From Toxonevra muliebris (lineage: Eukaryota > Arthropoda > Insecta > Diptera > Pallopteridae), in NCBI GenBank assembly GCA_963691655.1, contig OY829326.1, positions 77,183,235 to 77,247,234 on the forward strand: 64,000 nt of DNA, read 5' to 3'. Position numbers and translations under genes: made by a program. This document shows, piece by piece, positions 1 through 12,292 of the stretch. The stretch's first letter is position 1, and each line of letters begins with the position of its first letter. Under the pieces are notes generated by a model. The model saw nothing but the letters and a program-made list of their open reading frames with translations, was not told where the DNA came from and made no database searches.

Positions 1-773
1 TTTTTATAATTTCTTTTAAACCGTGAGGAAAATCGTTTAAGTGAAAACAATGTAAATGTTTCTCTTTTACCTGGCTATAATTTTGCTGAACCAAGTAACT
101 CCGAAAAATGAACCAAAACCGGTCAGTTTTGCCCCAAAAATGTAAAATTAAGAAATATTGAGCATTACATAAATACAATGACTCACAAAATTGATCAAGA
201 AACTTGCAGGGCTTTATTAGATATTATTCTATTTAAAAAATTGTTTTCTCTTGTGCTCGTCTGGATGAGTAAAAACTTTTCTACGTTGTTACTTTTCAAT
301 TTAACCTTATTTGACCTAAAGTAGCGAAACGCCTTGGCAATATTATTAAGTAGGCATAGTGCTATTGGAAACCGTTGAGAAGTTTCGATTCATATTTTTC
401 GCGTCGCACAGTGTTATTTTTGGTGTTAATTCGATATAATTTGTTCAAGATACAATTTTACACATGATTGCAGAATTAATACGGAAATTCATTCATTCAT
501 TAAAACTTTGAATGCATTTTTATCAAAACAACGTCGTAGTTTCAATGTCGGTGAGTAGGATTTCTCGAAAACCGCTAAGCCGATCATGCTGATGAGCGAA
601 ACATCTTTCCTGCAACACCTACATCTATAAAAAATAGTTTAAAGTGAAATTTCTTTGGCCGCATTGAGCGTAAACTTTCAAAGCCATGCGACGGAAGTAC
701 ATCGCAGTGGAACAGAATCTACTCACCTAAATTCATTAACCAACAACTCAACAAAACCGTGGACACAAATCAT
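1..773. other. AT-rich non-coding stretch
   Basis: No coding region is supported. The only structure seen is a dispersed-repeat piece near 502-580, listed separately. A short open frame at 655-790 on + is less AT-rich than its surroundings, but it has no recognised motif and runs into the copy A repeat. Confidence 0.5.
502..580 (+). repeat. dispersed repeat piece, 'TTTCTCGAAAAC' family, copy 1
   Basis: Resembles 12584-12650 and 25287-25360. The shared core runs AAAACTTTGAA, a CTCAAAAC-like block, then GGTGAG followed by ATTTCTCGAAAAC and a CGCT/GGCT ending. The copies are diverged but collinear. No terminal repeats or target duplications were found, so the element class is unknown. Confidence 0.45.
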
Positions 774-1659
774 TAACGTAAATGAGGGCAATTCTTTGGT
801 ATTTTTTAAAATTACGTCCTTTTTTCGAAACGAACGGGAATTATTTCCTCTTTCTAATAGTATGTAACACTTATTTCAAATATTTCAAATTAATCAGTTG
901 TGACCGAAGAAACAAAGAGTGAGTGTATTTTCATACAAAGCCTTAGCAAATAATATAAGAGACCCTCAAATAACAATTATAACTTTTGTGCTGGTAAATA
1001 TATTTATATAATTTATACAGGGTTTTGTTCACTTAATATTCTGCTATAGTTTGGTAAAAATAAGCACCATTTTAGAAAAGATACTAAGAAAAAAAATTAC
1101 TTTTGAAATCGATCCAGCTTGCGTTTTTCTACTTGTATATAATTCGGATAGATGATCTGAATGAGGTGTTTGCATAATTACAAAATTTAGAAAAACTATA
1201 TAGTTTTAATTAATGAAAGTTTTTTAGTTGTGATTTAGATATAATAGGTATTGTTTGGAGGTGTTGTCTGGATCGACCCTTTGCTTAGAAAGTTTTTGTG
1301 GAATTTGAATTCAAAGTTTAGATAAACTTGAAAAAAATTTGGAATTTAAGTAAAAAATTTTGCATTTTAAAATCAAAAAAAATTTTTTTTTAATGAAATA
1401 TTAATTGAAATTAGTAGCGTTTCTTAGAGTTATACCAATTTTGAAACAAACTAGTAATTTTTAGTCAAAGTCAATATGAAATATATTGTTAAAAACTAGT
1501 TTGTGTTAAATGATTAGTGTTTTTTTTATTCCAGACTACATTTTAATTTTTGACTATGTCAATATACTTATAAATTTTAATTCAGAAATTGCTTAGAATG
1601 ATTCAAAGAAATGATTTTTAATATATTTCATTGTGCATCAGCTCATGGGCATGGTCACG

Positions 1660-1914
1660 CACTGCCGGATCCAGAGATTTACCTTAAGGGGGTTAACATT
1701 TGTTCATCCCTTTAAATTTTTTTTTTTATTTGTGGCTGATGATCAAATATATGAAATTCTTATCAGTATGGAAGGGGAGGAGTTACGGAGGCATTGGGGG
1801 GGGGGAAGTTGGGAGGGGGCGGTTATGGTGGAGTTAGGGGAAGTTGGGAGGGGGGTCTGGGGTATTTAACCCCAAATCTTTCCCCCTTTTCTACGCTCCT
1901 TAGATCCGCTATTG
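1660..1914. repeat. GGATC-ended MITE-like unit inside copy A
   Basis: The ends are CACTGCCGGATCCAGAG on the left and, reading inward from the right, CAATAGCGGATCTAAGG, an imperfect terminal inverted repeat. The interior holds a strongly G-rich tract (about 1770-1860) followed by a C-rich answer near 1870-1890. Related GGATCC ends flank 24572-24745. In copy B the right end is kept but the left end is missing. Confidence 0.45.
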
Positions 1915-2219
1915 CTCCTACGTAAGATTGCACAGTCCCATACTTTTGTTTTTAATATCTTTGCATCTGTCGCCCTGCCTCAGTTTTTTTTGATACGCCC
2001 ATAAGTAGGCCCATAATTGAGAATTAGTTCGGTGTGGAACAAGTAAGCTCCATATCAAATTTTATTAATTTAGCTCGATATGATATTCGAAGGTTTTTGA
2101 TTTTTGCGAAAATGCCACGCCCATTTTTGAGATACGGTCGAATTTTATAGCCCACAACTTGACATAAACACAAATGGTATATGATTACATAAGGAAAATA
2201 CTTAGATTTGGACAACAAT

Positions 2220-2282
2220 TTGTATGTATGTATGTGTATGTATTTACGCACACATACATAAATTTTATATATATATATGTTT
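2220..2282. repeat. TATG/TA microsatellite
   Basis: Tandem TGTATGTATG units followed by a (TA)n run. The matching stretch in copy B is at about 59430-59486, so the microsatellite is part of the dispersed repeat and moved with it. Confidence 0.8.
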
Positions 2283-2835
2283 TCCTTAAGCACCAAATTT
2301 ATCTTCTGTATCTAAATAAATCTCAAATTAAAGATAATTTGCCATAAATTTTGCTGATCCGAATTACATACATCATCGATCCGAATTACATGCACACTAA
2401 ATTTTTCGATCCGAATTACATGCAACCCATTTTTTTCGAAGTGATATTTCCTAAGAAACTATTAAAAAAAAGTTATGTTTCGTTTCGTTTTTTGGTAGTT
2501 AACAACTTTAATTTTATATTATAACATTTTTTTTCATAAATCTGGTAATCTTTATTTTTAGCGCTCAAAGTTTCCCTTGCAAAAATCCATCCGAATTACC
2601 TACACTTACGTTATATGTGAGAGTACGCAATTTGCATGTCAAATGTGAAAAATAAATATATTGTGTGCAAATCAGAAAAATAATATATTAGAGTGGATTA
2701 CTGGATCGATTTTGTAAATCCCATCATGGCAGAAGTTTGACAATATTATTCATTTTTTTTTTTAATTTTTTGCCAGCTTTGCTCCACCAATTCGGAAACA
2801 ATTCAACCAAAAGTACCAATAAGAAAAATACTTAC

Positions 2836-2982
2836 CTAGTTTGGTAGAACTCTCCCAAAACGGGAACGCTAGATCGGGCACATACAATACAAGCAGGGAC
2901 TTTGGCTCTCTCAGTGTCATCTCAAGTGCTCTATGATATAAACCACTTTCCTCAGGGAATACATACATAATGCAACGCCAAA
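2836..2982 (-). CDS. candidate internal coding exon, protein not recognised
   Basis: Read on the minus strand, a T-rich tract ending TTTTTTTTGACAG precedes the segment, and it ends CTAG followed by GTAAGTATTT, a near-perfect donor. The 147-bp segment is open in only one of three frames; the other two hit stops. That frame enters and leaves with one base of a split codon (phase 1-1, length divisible by three). The 48 complete codons read as ordinary protein: they start WRCIMYVFPEESG, contain LREPKSLLVLYVPDL and end FWESSTKL. Base composition is clearly less AT-rich than the flanks. I do not recognise the family and see no TE-protein motif. The phase fits the second candidate at 46864-46926, which would lie upstream in the same transcript. 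No start or stop codon of the gene is visible. Confidence 0.6.
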
Positions 2983-2989
2983 CTGTCAA

Positions 2990-5735
2990 AAAAAATAATA
3001 ATTTTTATATTCGCATATAGAAATATTGCTTAAAATTTATTTGTTGTTATTGACGGGAAGTCTTTATGTAACCATTAGCAAGGTCAAAATTTTTATTTTT
3101 TTTTTGTCTCCTTTATACTTTTTTTTCAAGGCCCCTTAAACCTTAATGTACACGTAGCAAATTCTTCTTCGGTTTGAAATTAAAACGGCACTGACCTAAA
3201 AAGAAAATCAAGAATTAAGCCCACAACCATCGAGGGGTTTTGCCACAATAGTATTATTACTTTATTTATTTCTTAATATTTTATTCTAAAATCAGCCTTT
3301 TGATACCATTAACAAAAAAAAAAAGAGTAGTAGACCTCGGAGGCATGGCCTCAGATGTTTTTCCGCTTACCGAAATCATTGGTAAATTTGAAAGACAACT
3401 ATTTATTCGCTATTACCGTTTAGTTAAATGTTATCTCAAATTCCTTATTTCTGGCCAAAGCTTATGTTATTGCCTGAAAGATTAAGATTACCTAATTCTT
3501 TCTAGGATATGCAATCTAACAGCTATAAAATAATAATATCTAAATATAAATATTTATAAAACTTGATTGCTGTAATTACTTTGAGAACTTCCTAAAGAAA
3601 CTATCAAATTTCGCTTACAATTGACCTTATGCGGTTAAAACAAATATACATGTATGTATGTGTTAATGCTTATGTACATGTGTGCTTATGTATGTGTTTT
3701 TGTATTAAGTTACTATTAAACAATGATTAAATAAAGTTCACACTTCTCTGATGGAACTCAATTCTTAATTAAGTCCATTGACAACCTGCTGTTACTTTTT
3801 TGGGGAGAAACATCATTATTTTGTATATATCCTGAGGATAACTATATATACATTCATGCATGAATGTATGTTTGAGAGTATGAGAGTAAATATGAATGAC
3901 TACGACTAAAACAGGATAAAAGCAATCACTCATGCTTAGAATAAATGTAGCTTGGTAAATCACACATACCCACACATACACACACACATGTCAAACATTA
4001 CAAAGTCAATATTTATATTATGTTGACTCATAATACTCACAGGGTAGGATATACTATGAAATAAATAGATATACGAGTAGCTTTAGTTCACATAAAGCTT
4101 GTTGTTCAAAGTGCTTGAAGAATGACGTTTCCAGCACACATAAGAACCTGTGTTGAACAAATAATTATGAAAGGAAGAAACAAAAAAGCAACGATAACGC
4201 AACAGTCAACTGCAAATAAAAACAAACAAAAAACAAACGATGACACAACAAGGATACATTCAACATATTGTAACTACATATGGTATGCATGTATATATAC
4301 TATAAAAATCTACTACATTCGAGTACGAAGGCCACAGGCTGCTGGTGGTAATCGTATCCTTTATGTATTTGAAGTTGGATGCATTAAGCGGCAGTATTCA
4401 TTTATTGATTTGGCAACAGCATCACATAAACCGGGCCCATAGACGTAGTGACATTCCATCCCATGAGGGTTGGTCAACCCAACTCATTGTCATTGCTTAT
4501 ATATATGTATGTATGTATGTAGACGACCACTCACAGAAACTGGTGGCTAGAAGTATATATGGAAGGGGAGTGAAGGAATAACTTCATATATATATGTATG
4601 TAGAGTAATAGTTAGTGGTACGTTTGACTGGACATGTTCGTTCATTTGTTTGCTGTGCACTAGAAAAACGTATCAGTTACTGAAAATCAATGTCTGCTTT
4701 CATGAGTGGATTTCATTTACAATTGAATTGGCGTCGATTTATTGCTTTTTCTCCGTTTCTTTTTTTATATTCTATTTTTTTGTTTTTTTTTTCGTTTTTT
4801 GTTGAAATATCAAAATCCGATGAAGCATAAATGTATTACTGATGTTTTCTTGTAACTTTTAACATTTCTGTTTTTCATTTTTTAGATACTGCGATTTGGA
4901 AAGCTCCATGTTGTCACAATCTTGAATCAGTTCTAGTAGCATCTCTTATGAATTGGTGAGGAAGTGGTTTAGAAAGTTTCATCTAATTGTTAGCACTATC
5001 ACATAAGTCATGTTCTGTAATTTCTACTTATTAGATACAAATCCAAAATTCAGTCACTGCCAACTTTCTCAAGTCCCAGACCTTTATATTAATATAAATT
5101 CTTAACAGATTTACGGGAAAGTCCTAAAATTAAATTCCATCAGTAAAAAATGATCGAAAGAAAATATTCGAACTGAATAGTAGCAAAGGCCAAAAAGTAG
5201 GTTTCGTAAATTAAAATAAAAATCAGAATGTTATATTTTAAAGTTAAAAATTGTAAAAAAAAATGTTCAGATGAATCGCACACCTAAACTTTTGCTTTCC
5301 TAATATGTTTCCTTGAATTATGGCAACTCTATTTTATACTAATTTTCCAACTCATTTTCTTAGCTTTCTTTTTTCTTCTCTGTGCTATTTGCTTGGTTTC
5401 ATACTTATTAAAAATTACTAATCTTTTAACGATAGTTATAGCAGCAACTTTTGCAAATAAATTTACTACTGCACCAAGGCATCAAAAAGGCTTGATGTCT
5501 TCAAACAAAAATATTTCTAGGTTTTATATTCGGGTAGAAAATGGCCAAATCGGCCTTTCTTACACTTTTGGAATAAAATTTCGCGAAATCCTAAAGTGAT
5601 GGAAAAATTTCACCTTCCTATTCAGATTAAACGCACTTTTATAGACTATCGGCTATATAACGACGTTTTAGGACGCTTATTATGAACTAAATGTTTTTAC
5701 TCAAATTTATTAATTAAAGAATTAATTAATTTTAT
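2990..5735. other. non-coding stretch with microsatellites
   Basis: AT-rich, with TATG/ACAT-type simple repeats (about 3645-3700, 3850-3990, 4495-4520 and 4585-4600) and T-rich runs near 4755-4800. No coding segment, RNA gene or terminal-repeat element could be supported here. Confidence 0.5.
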
Positions 5736-5740
5736 CCAAT

Positions 5741-5770
5741 TAAATTTTGAATCAGCGACCCCGAAAACAT
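5741..5770 (-). repeat. isolated 'GGGGTCGCTGATT' repeat piece
   Basis: On the minus strand this reads GTTTTCGGGGTCGCTGATTC, matching the core of the 120-bp tandem unit at 31985-32295. It appears to be a lone fragment of the same family. Confidence 0.4.
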
Positions 5771-6544
5771 ATATACGAGGCAAAAACGTTACTGCAATTT
5801 CGAAGAAAATGTGTGTTAGTAGTAAGGGTTAAATGAAAGCTGTCGCAAATAGAGCTGCCACCTTTAAGAAAGTTCTTAACATTTCATGCTCCACCGTTTC
5901 GAACAGAAACAACATTTTTTCAAAATAAAAATCAAATTCAAACTTGTAGAATTTTCGCTCAATCCCGTAGCTGTAAAAATTACCGCCGAAAATTCCTGGG
6001 GGAAAACAGTACAGCTGGCAGTTCTAGACCAAAGTCAGACAGACTTATTATTTTCGCAAGTATTATTCTTACAGGAGTTATAGCTTTTCTCCATATATAC
6101 GAAAAGCTTGACCAACACCTTGTATTTTGCATCAAAAAGGCTTTTATTCGATTATTTCATTGATGAAATTTTTAAGTTTCAACGGATCAAAAAAATTAAA
6201 AAAATTAATAGGGTAAGCTGTAACCGTAAAGCAGCGTACAGCAAACCGCATATGTGCCTCATAAAGAAAGACCTAGGCGTTAAAGAACCTCCTATTTGGA
6301 GTGCATATAACTGGTACAAGAAACTTCAGGATGAGCTTTCAAATGGTCACCAATGAACTGTGTGACCAATCGAAACAATAATGCCGTGCTCCAGCACTAG
6401 AACAGATATAGCAAATTACAAACCCTGGTCGCAACACATCGCCCCTAGTAACGTAACAAATTTATATTTTGTGTTTTTAATGCAATGTGCATCCTTAATA
6501 TCGCTTATAGAATATTAAAATATTACTGACTAATGCTTCTTACA

Positions 6545-6905
6545 TTTTTTTTTTTTTTGTTGGAACAGCAAAAGAAGTATTCAAGAATACAGCACTCATA
6601 CAAGTTTTACGTTCATTGTACTATATCCTGTGTTCCTTTTTGCTATTCTTTAAATCTACCCGATTTATTAATAAATCTAAGCAGATCCTGCGGTGTTAAA
6701 GAGCACCGGTGTTCGTCTCCCAACACTCCAGTGCCAAATATGCTTACTCTGATCTGGCAGAAAGCGGGGCAGACACTAAAAAAGTGGACTGCCGTCTCTT
6801 CACATTCTTCCTTTAAACCACAGGAAGCACAGAAGGCACTAGCTCCCAGGCCAATCATGTTCAAATGTTTGGCTCAAGAGAAGTATAAAATCGACGTTAC
6901 GTAGC
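6545..6905 (-). pseudogene. LINE 3' fragment, C-terminal Cys/His region (I/R1-like)
   Basis: The minus strand encodes a run from about 6864 to 6643 with the spaced Cys/His pattern typical of the C-terminus of non-LTR retrotransposons that carry RNase H (CASCG, ETAVHF, VCPAF, then RVSIFG and LLRFINKSGRF). The frame stays open upstream to an in-frame TGA in FS-stop-AKHL. The same stop occurs at the homologous point of the LINE at 42200-43825. The element is 5'-truncated near 6905, beside a different repeat. On its 3' side lies an A-run (thirteen T on the + strand near 6546), the expected LINE tail. It is a dead fragment with no promoter or catalytic domain left. Confidence 0.6.
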
Positions 6906-6906
6906 A

Positions 6907-7007
6907 CATCGATGAACCCCTTTCCTCTCCTTGTAACACTTCGTAAAAAATTGTCGGACACCGCCTTCCCCCCTCGCGCATTACGTAATATGTGAACGGC
7001 CCCTTAG
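6907..7007 (-). repeat. dispersed element end, 'GGGGCCGTTCAC' type
   Basis: On the minus strand this begins AAGGGGCCGTTCACATATTA, followed by CGTAATGCG and a G-rich run. I recall this arrangement as a recurrent insect repeat, but I cannot name the family. No matching second end was found. The LINE fragment at 6545-6905 abuts it. Confidence 0.35.
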
Positions 7008-7871
7008 CTATAGGTCATTTTCTTTTTTAGCTCAGAAAACGGAGTAGAGTATAGCTCAAACACGCTCTGGCAACTCTGAGTCAATTATAAAACGTATTGA
7101 GTACGAACTGCCAAAAAACAACTGATTATGGTTAAATTTTTTGTCTGAAATTTTTTTATTTGTTCCCATCGTTCGCCATTTCAAAATTCGTGTGTTCTAT
7201 CAAAATAAACTCTTTTAATGGCAGGATATTTCACAAATTTCCAGGAATATATCAAAAATGGTTGTGAAATATTTTTGTAATATTGAACGAACTATGCACA
7301 CTGTTGCCCAAAAATTATACGAATAGAAAGGAATAATTTTAATTTTTTTTATCGTGCTCTGTCTGTTAAGCCAATTTTTTCTAAGCTCGTAGAGCACACT
7401 CCAATTTGGCTCTGACGACAAAAAGAAACACAAAATTTTGTTCTGACTCCTCGAATCTAAAAAGAGACACGATTAGGTTTTTTGACAACTCGTGCTCTGC
7501 TCAGGTCTAAAAAACAAAAAAATAAATTACAAATGACTTATGGGTTATGGCATGTTGTTGTTATATTATCTTTAAACAATATCAAATTGCAAGACTTACT
7601 TCAAATTTACGTGTTGGTGTCATTGTCCTTCCAAATTTTTCAAGTTAATTTTGTTTTCAGGTTAACTATAGAGATTTTGTATTCCGTGAGAACTTCTGGT
7701 TAATGCTGGGGACATGGCGAAATTATAATAGGTGATAGCAGCGTCAGCTCTGTCTTCTTCTCTAATTTTTTTTATATGAAGATAATCTTAACTGTCAAAA
7801 TCTTTGTTTTTTTTTTTTTTTGTTTTCCATGCATTTGTTCTTGTGCTTTTGACAATTACGATTTTTAGCAA

Positions 7872-8310
7872 CAAGAAAGTATTGTATTGTATTATTGTAT
7901 TGTATTATAGAGGTTTCTGTCGTTGTACCGCGACCTATAAGATCTATTGTACGTCCCTCTTTTCTATCTAGTCTAATCTGCCTAGAGTACCTCATCCAGT
8001 CCAGTCTCCCTCAAGAATTTGAGTATTGCGCCCGGATCTATGGATGCCAGTTCAGTACTGGGCACTTGGTGCATGCCCAGACATTTCCTTCTTTTGTGGA
8101 TCAGTGCTCCACATTGAGCTAAAATATGTTCTGATGATTCGTCTTCCTCATTACAAAACCTACAAATTGAGCTTTGCTCAACCCCTATCTTGCAAAGGTG
8201 TTCTCTGAGCCCGCAATGCCCAGTCAGAATACCAGCTAATATGCGCAAACTGTTTTTGTTGAGACCAATGCAGAATACGTATCTACTCTTATTATAATTA
8301 TTTCGCCAGG
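7872..8310 (-). pseudogene. LINE 3' end with RNase H-linked C-terminus and (TACAA)n tail
   Basis: From about 8248 to 7985 the minus strand is open and reads LAGILTGHCGLREHL, then CRFCNEE, SSEHILAQC and a basic RR pair. This is the zinc-knuckle-like C-terminus that follows RNase H in I/R1/LOA-type non-LTR retrotransposons. The protein is followed by a short 3' UTR and a tail of repeated TACAA units (ATTGT on the + strand, 7880-7912). Coding similarity persists upstream to about 8310 with stops, after which nothing is recognised, so the copy is 5'-truncated. Its 3' UTR contains a 23-nt block (7930-7952) matching the SINE at 27395-27610 with one mismatch. A similar C-terminus lies at 36595-37240. 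Confidence 0.7.
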
Positions 8311-8689
8311 TTTGCTAGTTCCTTCATTGTGTATTGCCAAGTTCCGGTGTACGGACAGGTGATGCATAGTTTGTTACAGAATATCCTAGTAGAACCAATC
8401 AGTGAACTGTTGCGTATTCATATGCAACAATGTTTCTGCCTACCTGCTATATCGATTTCTATAATTTGTCTCACTTCTCTAGTTCAAGATGTAAATGAGG
8501 TTGCCATTGATCAATCTCCTTCACCCTTGGATCCGCTAAAAGATTTTGCGTAAATCAATAACCCGAATTCAATACTTCGACCAAGGACTTCAATCCATCA
8601 GCAACAGCAATATCATTCAACCCAACGAAAACAACAGTATCATCAATTCAAGAATTTACTCCACCATATCTATTGCACAAACTAATGCT

Positions 8690-9053
8690 GCTTAGTATCT
8701 GCACAACAGATCCGAATCTCGGATAGCAGAGCTAAGGGCTTCTACTAAGCATTTCCATCTGACGTTTTCCCATGTTGTATTTTTATCTGTTAGTTCTAGA
8801 TGTCTCCAAGTGTTCTTTGGTCGCCCACTACGTCTGCTTCCTTGTGGTTACTATTCAAGCGCCATTCTTGTGATGCTGTCGGCTGGCTTTCTTAGGTTAT
8901 GTCCTATCCACCTCCACTTTCTTCTCTTTATCTGCGTTGATATTGGCGGTTCGGATAATAGATCCAAACTACACGGATAGTGCCAGATCCTGAGATAAAT
9001 AAATTTTGCGTAAGCGGAAATTGCTGACAATAAAGCATCATCGTCATCCAATC
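8690..9053 (-). pseudogene. RTE-like LINE, C-terminal fragment
   Basis: On the minus strand the run from 9051 reads IKRRKWRWIGH, LRKPADSITR and MALE. Two adjacent in-frame stops (8848-8853) then replace the usual Trp-Asn, and the frame continues PQGSRRSGRPKNTWR and onward to about 8700. This is the conserved tail of endonuclease-reverse transcriptase proteins of RTE/BovB-like LINEs. All upstream domains are missing. The two stops in one otherwise open frame suggest only modest decay. Clade assignment is by motif memory; other fragments of RTE-like elements lie at 18903-20300 and 32765-33570. Confidence 0.6.
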
Positions 9054-9110
9054 TGCAAGGACATTATGAAAAAATTGGCGCAGTTGGAAGATAATTTTCT
9101 ATTTAAAAAC

Positions 9111-9300
9111 TCAGTTCTTCGCTTTTTCTTCGTCGGTTTTCACTATCGTTTTCCAATGCACATTCAGCCAATGCTTCATTAAAGGAGTTTTTGAGGTCCT
9201 TTTTGCAAAATAAAACCACATATTTTTAATATGGACCTTCAAATATCCTCCAACTTCTACAAAATGTTCCCAAATCATGCTAATTGTTCCCATTTTTTGT
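9111..9300 (-). pseudogene. possible BED-type finger remnant of a hAT-like transposase
   Basis: The minus-strand frame reads IWEHFVEVGGYLK and later KRTSKTPLMKHWLNVH. This fits the start (WEHF) and end (TS-x-L-x-KH-x(4)-H) of a BED zinc finger. The two expected Cys positions between them are occupied by other residues, so the finger would not bind zinc. No catalytic hAT domain follows. It could instead be a chance frame; length is 60 residues. Confidence 0.3.
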
Positions 9301-11180
9301 CAAGTTTAATATGAAATATTCAATCTAACCGGATATCCGGACAATAGTTGAGGCTCTAGTACTACAAAGCTTCTCTCTTCTTTCCATTTCGTAAATAATT
9401 TACTTTTAGATCTATCTAAAATTACATAAAAAATTTGAATTCTTCTATAGAACATATTGAGAAGAAAAACAATAAGCCTTTGAACTCCCTAATACATAAA
9501 TATGGAATAGTGGCAACAAAAGCGAAACATTCAATCAACATAATTTTGACACGTGCTTTGAACTCAGACACTCATGCCCACCAATTTTGGTTTTGTTCTA
9601 AATGTTTGTTAACCTACCTACATCCATATGTATGTATTCTTTTTTTACCCTTTTCACAAAAACAATCATTAAAATTTTTGATCCAATCAATAAATTTTTC
9701 AATTAAACTCAAAAAACACATGTTTCCGCGAATGAACGAACGCATTGATCTTGTTAGACAGACAAAAGAGCGCATGCGTGAAACCGCAAACAGCCGAAGG
9801 GACTAAGGTTCAATGCGTTGCTGGTTGACTTTCAAAGCATATTTCAACTGAGTTTCACTTTTTGGTGTTAAAAACTGTCACCTGAAGCGTTATTTTATGG
9901 CTCCCGTGACTGTTTGGGCGATCAAGATCGCCACAGATCACCATAACACACACTCACACTTGCATTGTTAGAAATGAACGCTCGCGCAATTTGTTAAATT
10001 TCTCACAACAGATGGTAAATAACTAAATAGGTAGCCGTACAATTTTTAAGTTCTTCAAAAACTTAACTTTCTGTTTGTTTTTTGTTTTTTTTTTTTTGTA
10101 TAACACTTCCAGGAATTATTCTTTTGTTCTCTTGTTGAGTGCTGCGCTGTTGATCTTCACCGATAGAACCAAACAAACGAGATACACACGCGCGTCTTGC
10201 TGTGGTGCAATGGTGCCATATTATCCTAATTGGCGTAGCGATAAATCTAAACGAAATTATTGCTGTCGAATTGCAACGGGAAACCATTAGCGGAATGCAG
10301 GTGAAACGAAGTTTGATATTTACAAATTGAATAATATTTCACTGAAATATTTAAAGTGAGTTTAAACATATTTTAATTTCAATTTTAAGTCGTTATATCT
10401 ATACGTAAATACTTATTTAGGTACTTAATTTATTTATAAGCACCATGCTAAATATACTTGCTTCATAAATTATAATACAAAGTAGCACACAAAAATGGCC
10501 TCTGAATGTATATAAATATGTACTTGTATTATCATGCAAATTTTATTTACAACTTGTGTAGGTATATCAAATTTAAATTCCTTTCAGAAATCCCAACTAC
10601 AAATCAAATGCTACGCAATCCAAGAAAAAATCTCTTTCAAAAACCATTAAACACGTCTTTAAGAGTCTATTAAGATGTAATAGAAGATTTAGATTATTGT
10701 AGTCGGTCATGTTGACTATAAAGAATTCACTATAAGAATTTACTTGATTGTGCATTTTTTAATAAAAAATAAAGGAATAACATTCGAACTAGCTGGTATG
10801 ATACAGGCATTAACACTGGCGAAAAATTTAGCACTTATATCCTTGTACTTCCATCCTCTTTGTTTTTGTACTAAAAATGTACTTCGACCAACCAGACCGG
10901 TATCAACCAAAATAATACACAGATACTAGTAGGATCACGACTGCCACTGTACATAAACCAAATTGCATGGAACCATTGAACCTGATCTGAGGAGAACCTG
11001 CAAATTAAATTCTTTCTACGGATCGTTATTCAAGCTCGGAATATATGGAACAACTTAAGGGGAGGCTACTGTTCGACATGTTGGTGGAAGTGGGTGGAAG
11101 TATATTTTCATATCAAAAGTATTTTATAATTTACAGACTGTTAAGTGGAACCGTCCGCCGGCTTAATTCTTTTAAAAGTT
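9301..11180. other. non-coding stretch
   Basis: AT-rich sequence with T-runs (10078-10097) and a moderately GC-rich patch at 10140-10300. The short open frames on both strands here have no recognisable protein motifs. No repeat ends or RNA genes were identified. Confidence 0.4.
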
Positions 11181-11936
11181 GACCTTTAAATTCGTTTCTC
11201 TGGAAACAGCGTTTTCAGCGAGCGGGTGCTCTACAGTTTCAACGGATGAACCAATTTACATGAATATCTGCGCAATTCAAAGAGAATTCAAAGAGGAGCT
11301 GTCAAAAAGCGATTTTTGTCAAAAATTGATTTATGAATGTATTTTTGGTCAGTTAAAGCAAAAAAAAAAAAAGGCCAAGAAAATTGTTTTTTTGTTTTTC
11401 CAAACAACTACCACTTTTTTAATCAAGGAATTTCTCATAAAACGAAAAACGATTAGATCCCCAAATTTTTTAGTTTAACCTGTATTTGTTGTAGATGAAT
11501 CGACACGCCGTGATGGGAGCTGGAGCCGCCATTTTGAATTTTGTTTTGTGAATATAACTAGCATTTACTCTCTAAGATTGGAGTTAAAACTCAGTCTATG
11601 CATTTTTCATGCCTCTCGATGGTAACCTCTCCTTAAGGTAATATAAGTACAATGGCAGTCAAAACTGCTCGCGAAATTTCTAAAATTTATACTGATATCT
11701 TGACTACATAAGGATTCTTGAAAGTCATTTTCAGTTGAATCAAGTTCTAGCTCCCTTAAAATTAAGACAATTCAACATCAAATGGAAAGACTTAACTAAG
11801 TGCGCCATATCAAAAACGATCTGAACTTAATATAATCTCTCTAACACTGTTCGATTTCTCGCATGCAGTAAGGCTAGGTATTGCACATATTGATTTCTGT
11901 CTCTAACGATTTTCCGACAAAACCTCAAAACCTTAA

Positions 11937-12054
11937 CCCATTAAGGACGAGCAGCAAAAAAGGAGATATATCATGAAAGTGACTTCAGAAAAAAATTGTT
12001 TTTGAACCTAGCTCAGCGACAATGTGCCATATGGCACCGCTAGGTATTACTGGG
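11937..12054. mobile_element. piggyBac-like MITE, 118 bp
   Basis: Flanked by TTAA on both sides (11933-11936 and 12055-12058). The ends are CCCATTAAGGACGAGC on the left and GGTATTACTGGG on the right, giving the CCC...GGG termini and TTAA target duplication expected of piggyBac elements. The terminal inverted repeat is imperfect (about 11 of 16). A short palindrome GTGCCATATGGCAC sits near the right end. No coding capacity. Confidence 0.55.
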
Positions 12055-12292
12055 TTAAGCAAATCAATTTTCGATGAAGTAGGTGAGGCCTCTAAATCAG
12101 GCTCAATACTTCGCTGAAGTTTTGTGGTCTGAGTAAATGGTTCTAAAGCTTTCTTTTTAGCATTACAACTGTAGCAGTAATATCAAAACTAAGCAATCGC
12201 GTTTTTTGGGTTTTTCGCGTTTAAGGGGGACTCCATAATTTAAACTTATTTACAATTTTTTTTTTCTTATTTTTATTTTGCCATATTTTTAA

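Larger units (their letters stand above)
774..2607 (+). repeat. large fold-back-type dispersed repeat, copy A
   Basis: Collinear over most of its length with 57000-59768 (copy B). Both begin at TAACGTAAATGAGGG and end at CTTGCAAAAATC followed by ATCCGAATT. The motif AATTCGGATCGAT recurs at the left and inside. Its reverse complement ATCGATCCGAATT recurs at the right (2356, 2377, 2410 and 2587 areas), so the whole unit reads as a large, loose inverted repeat. No transposase is present; reading frames inside it are shadows. Differences from copy B include a 245-bp block present only here (about 1450-1695) and the lack of the composite MITE found in B. Probably a non-autonomous DNA element or a fold-back element. 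Confidence 0.75.

Noticed and set aside
655..867. 70-codon + frame at the left edge of copy A
   Set aside because: Half lies inside the repeat and half outside, with no motif; not a plausible gene.
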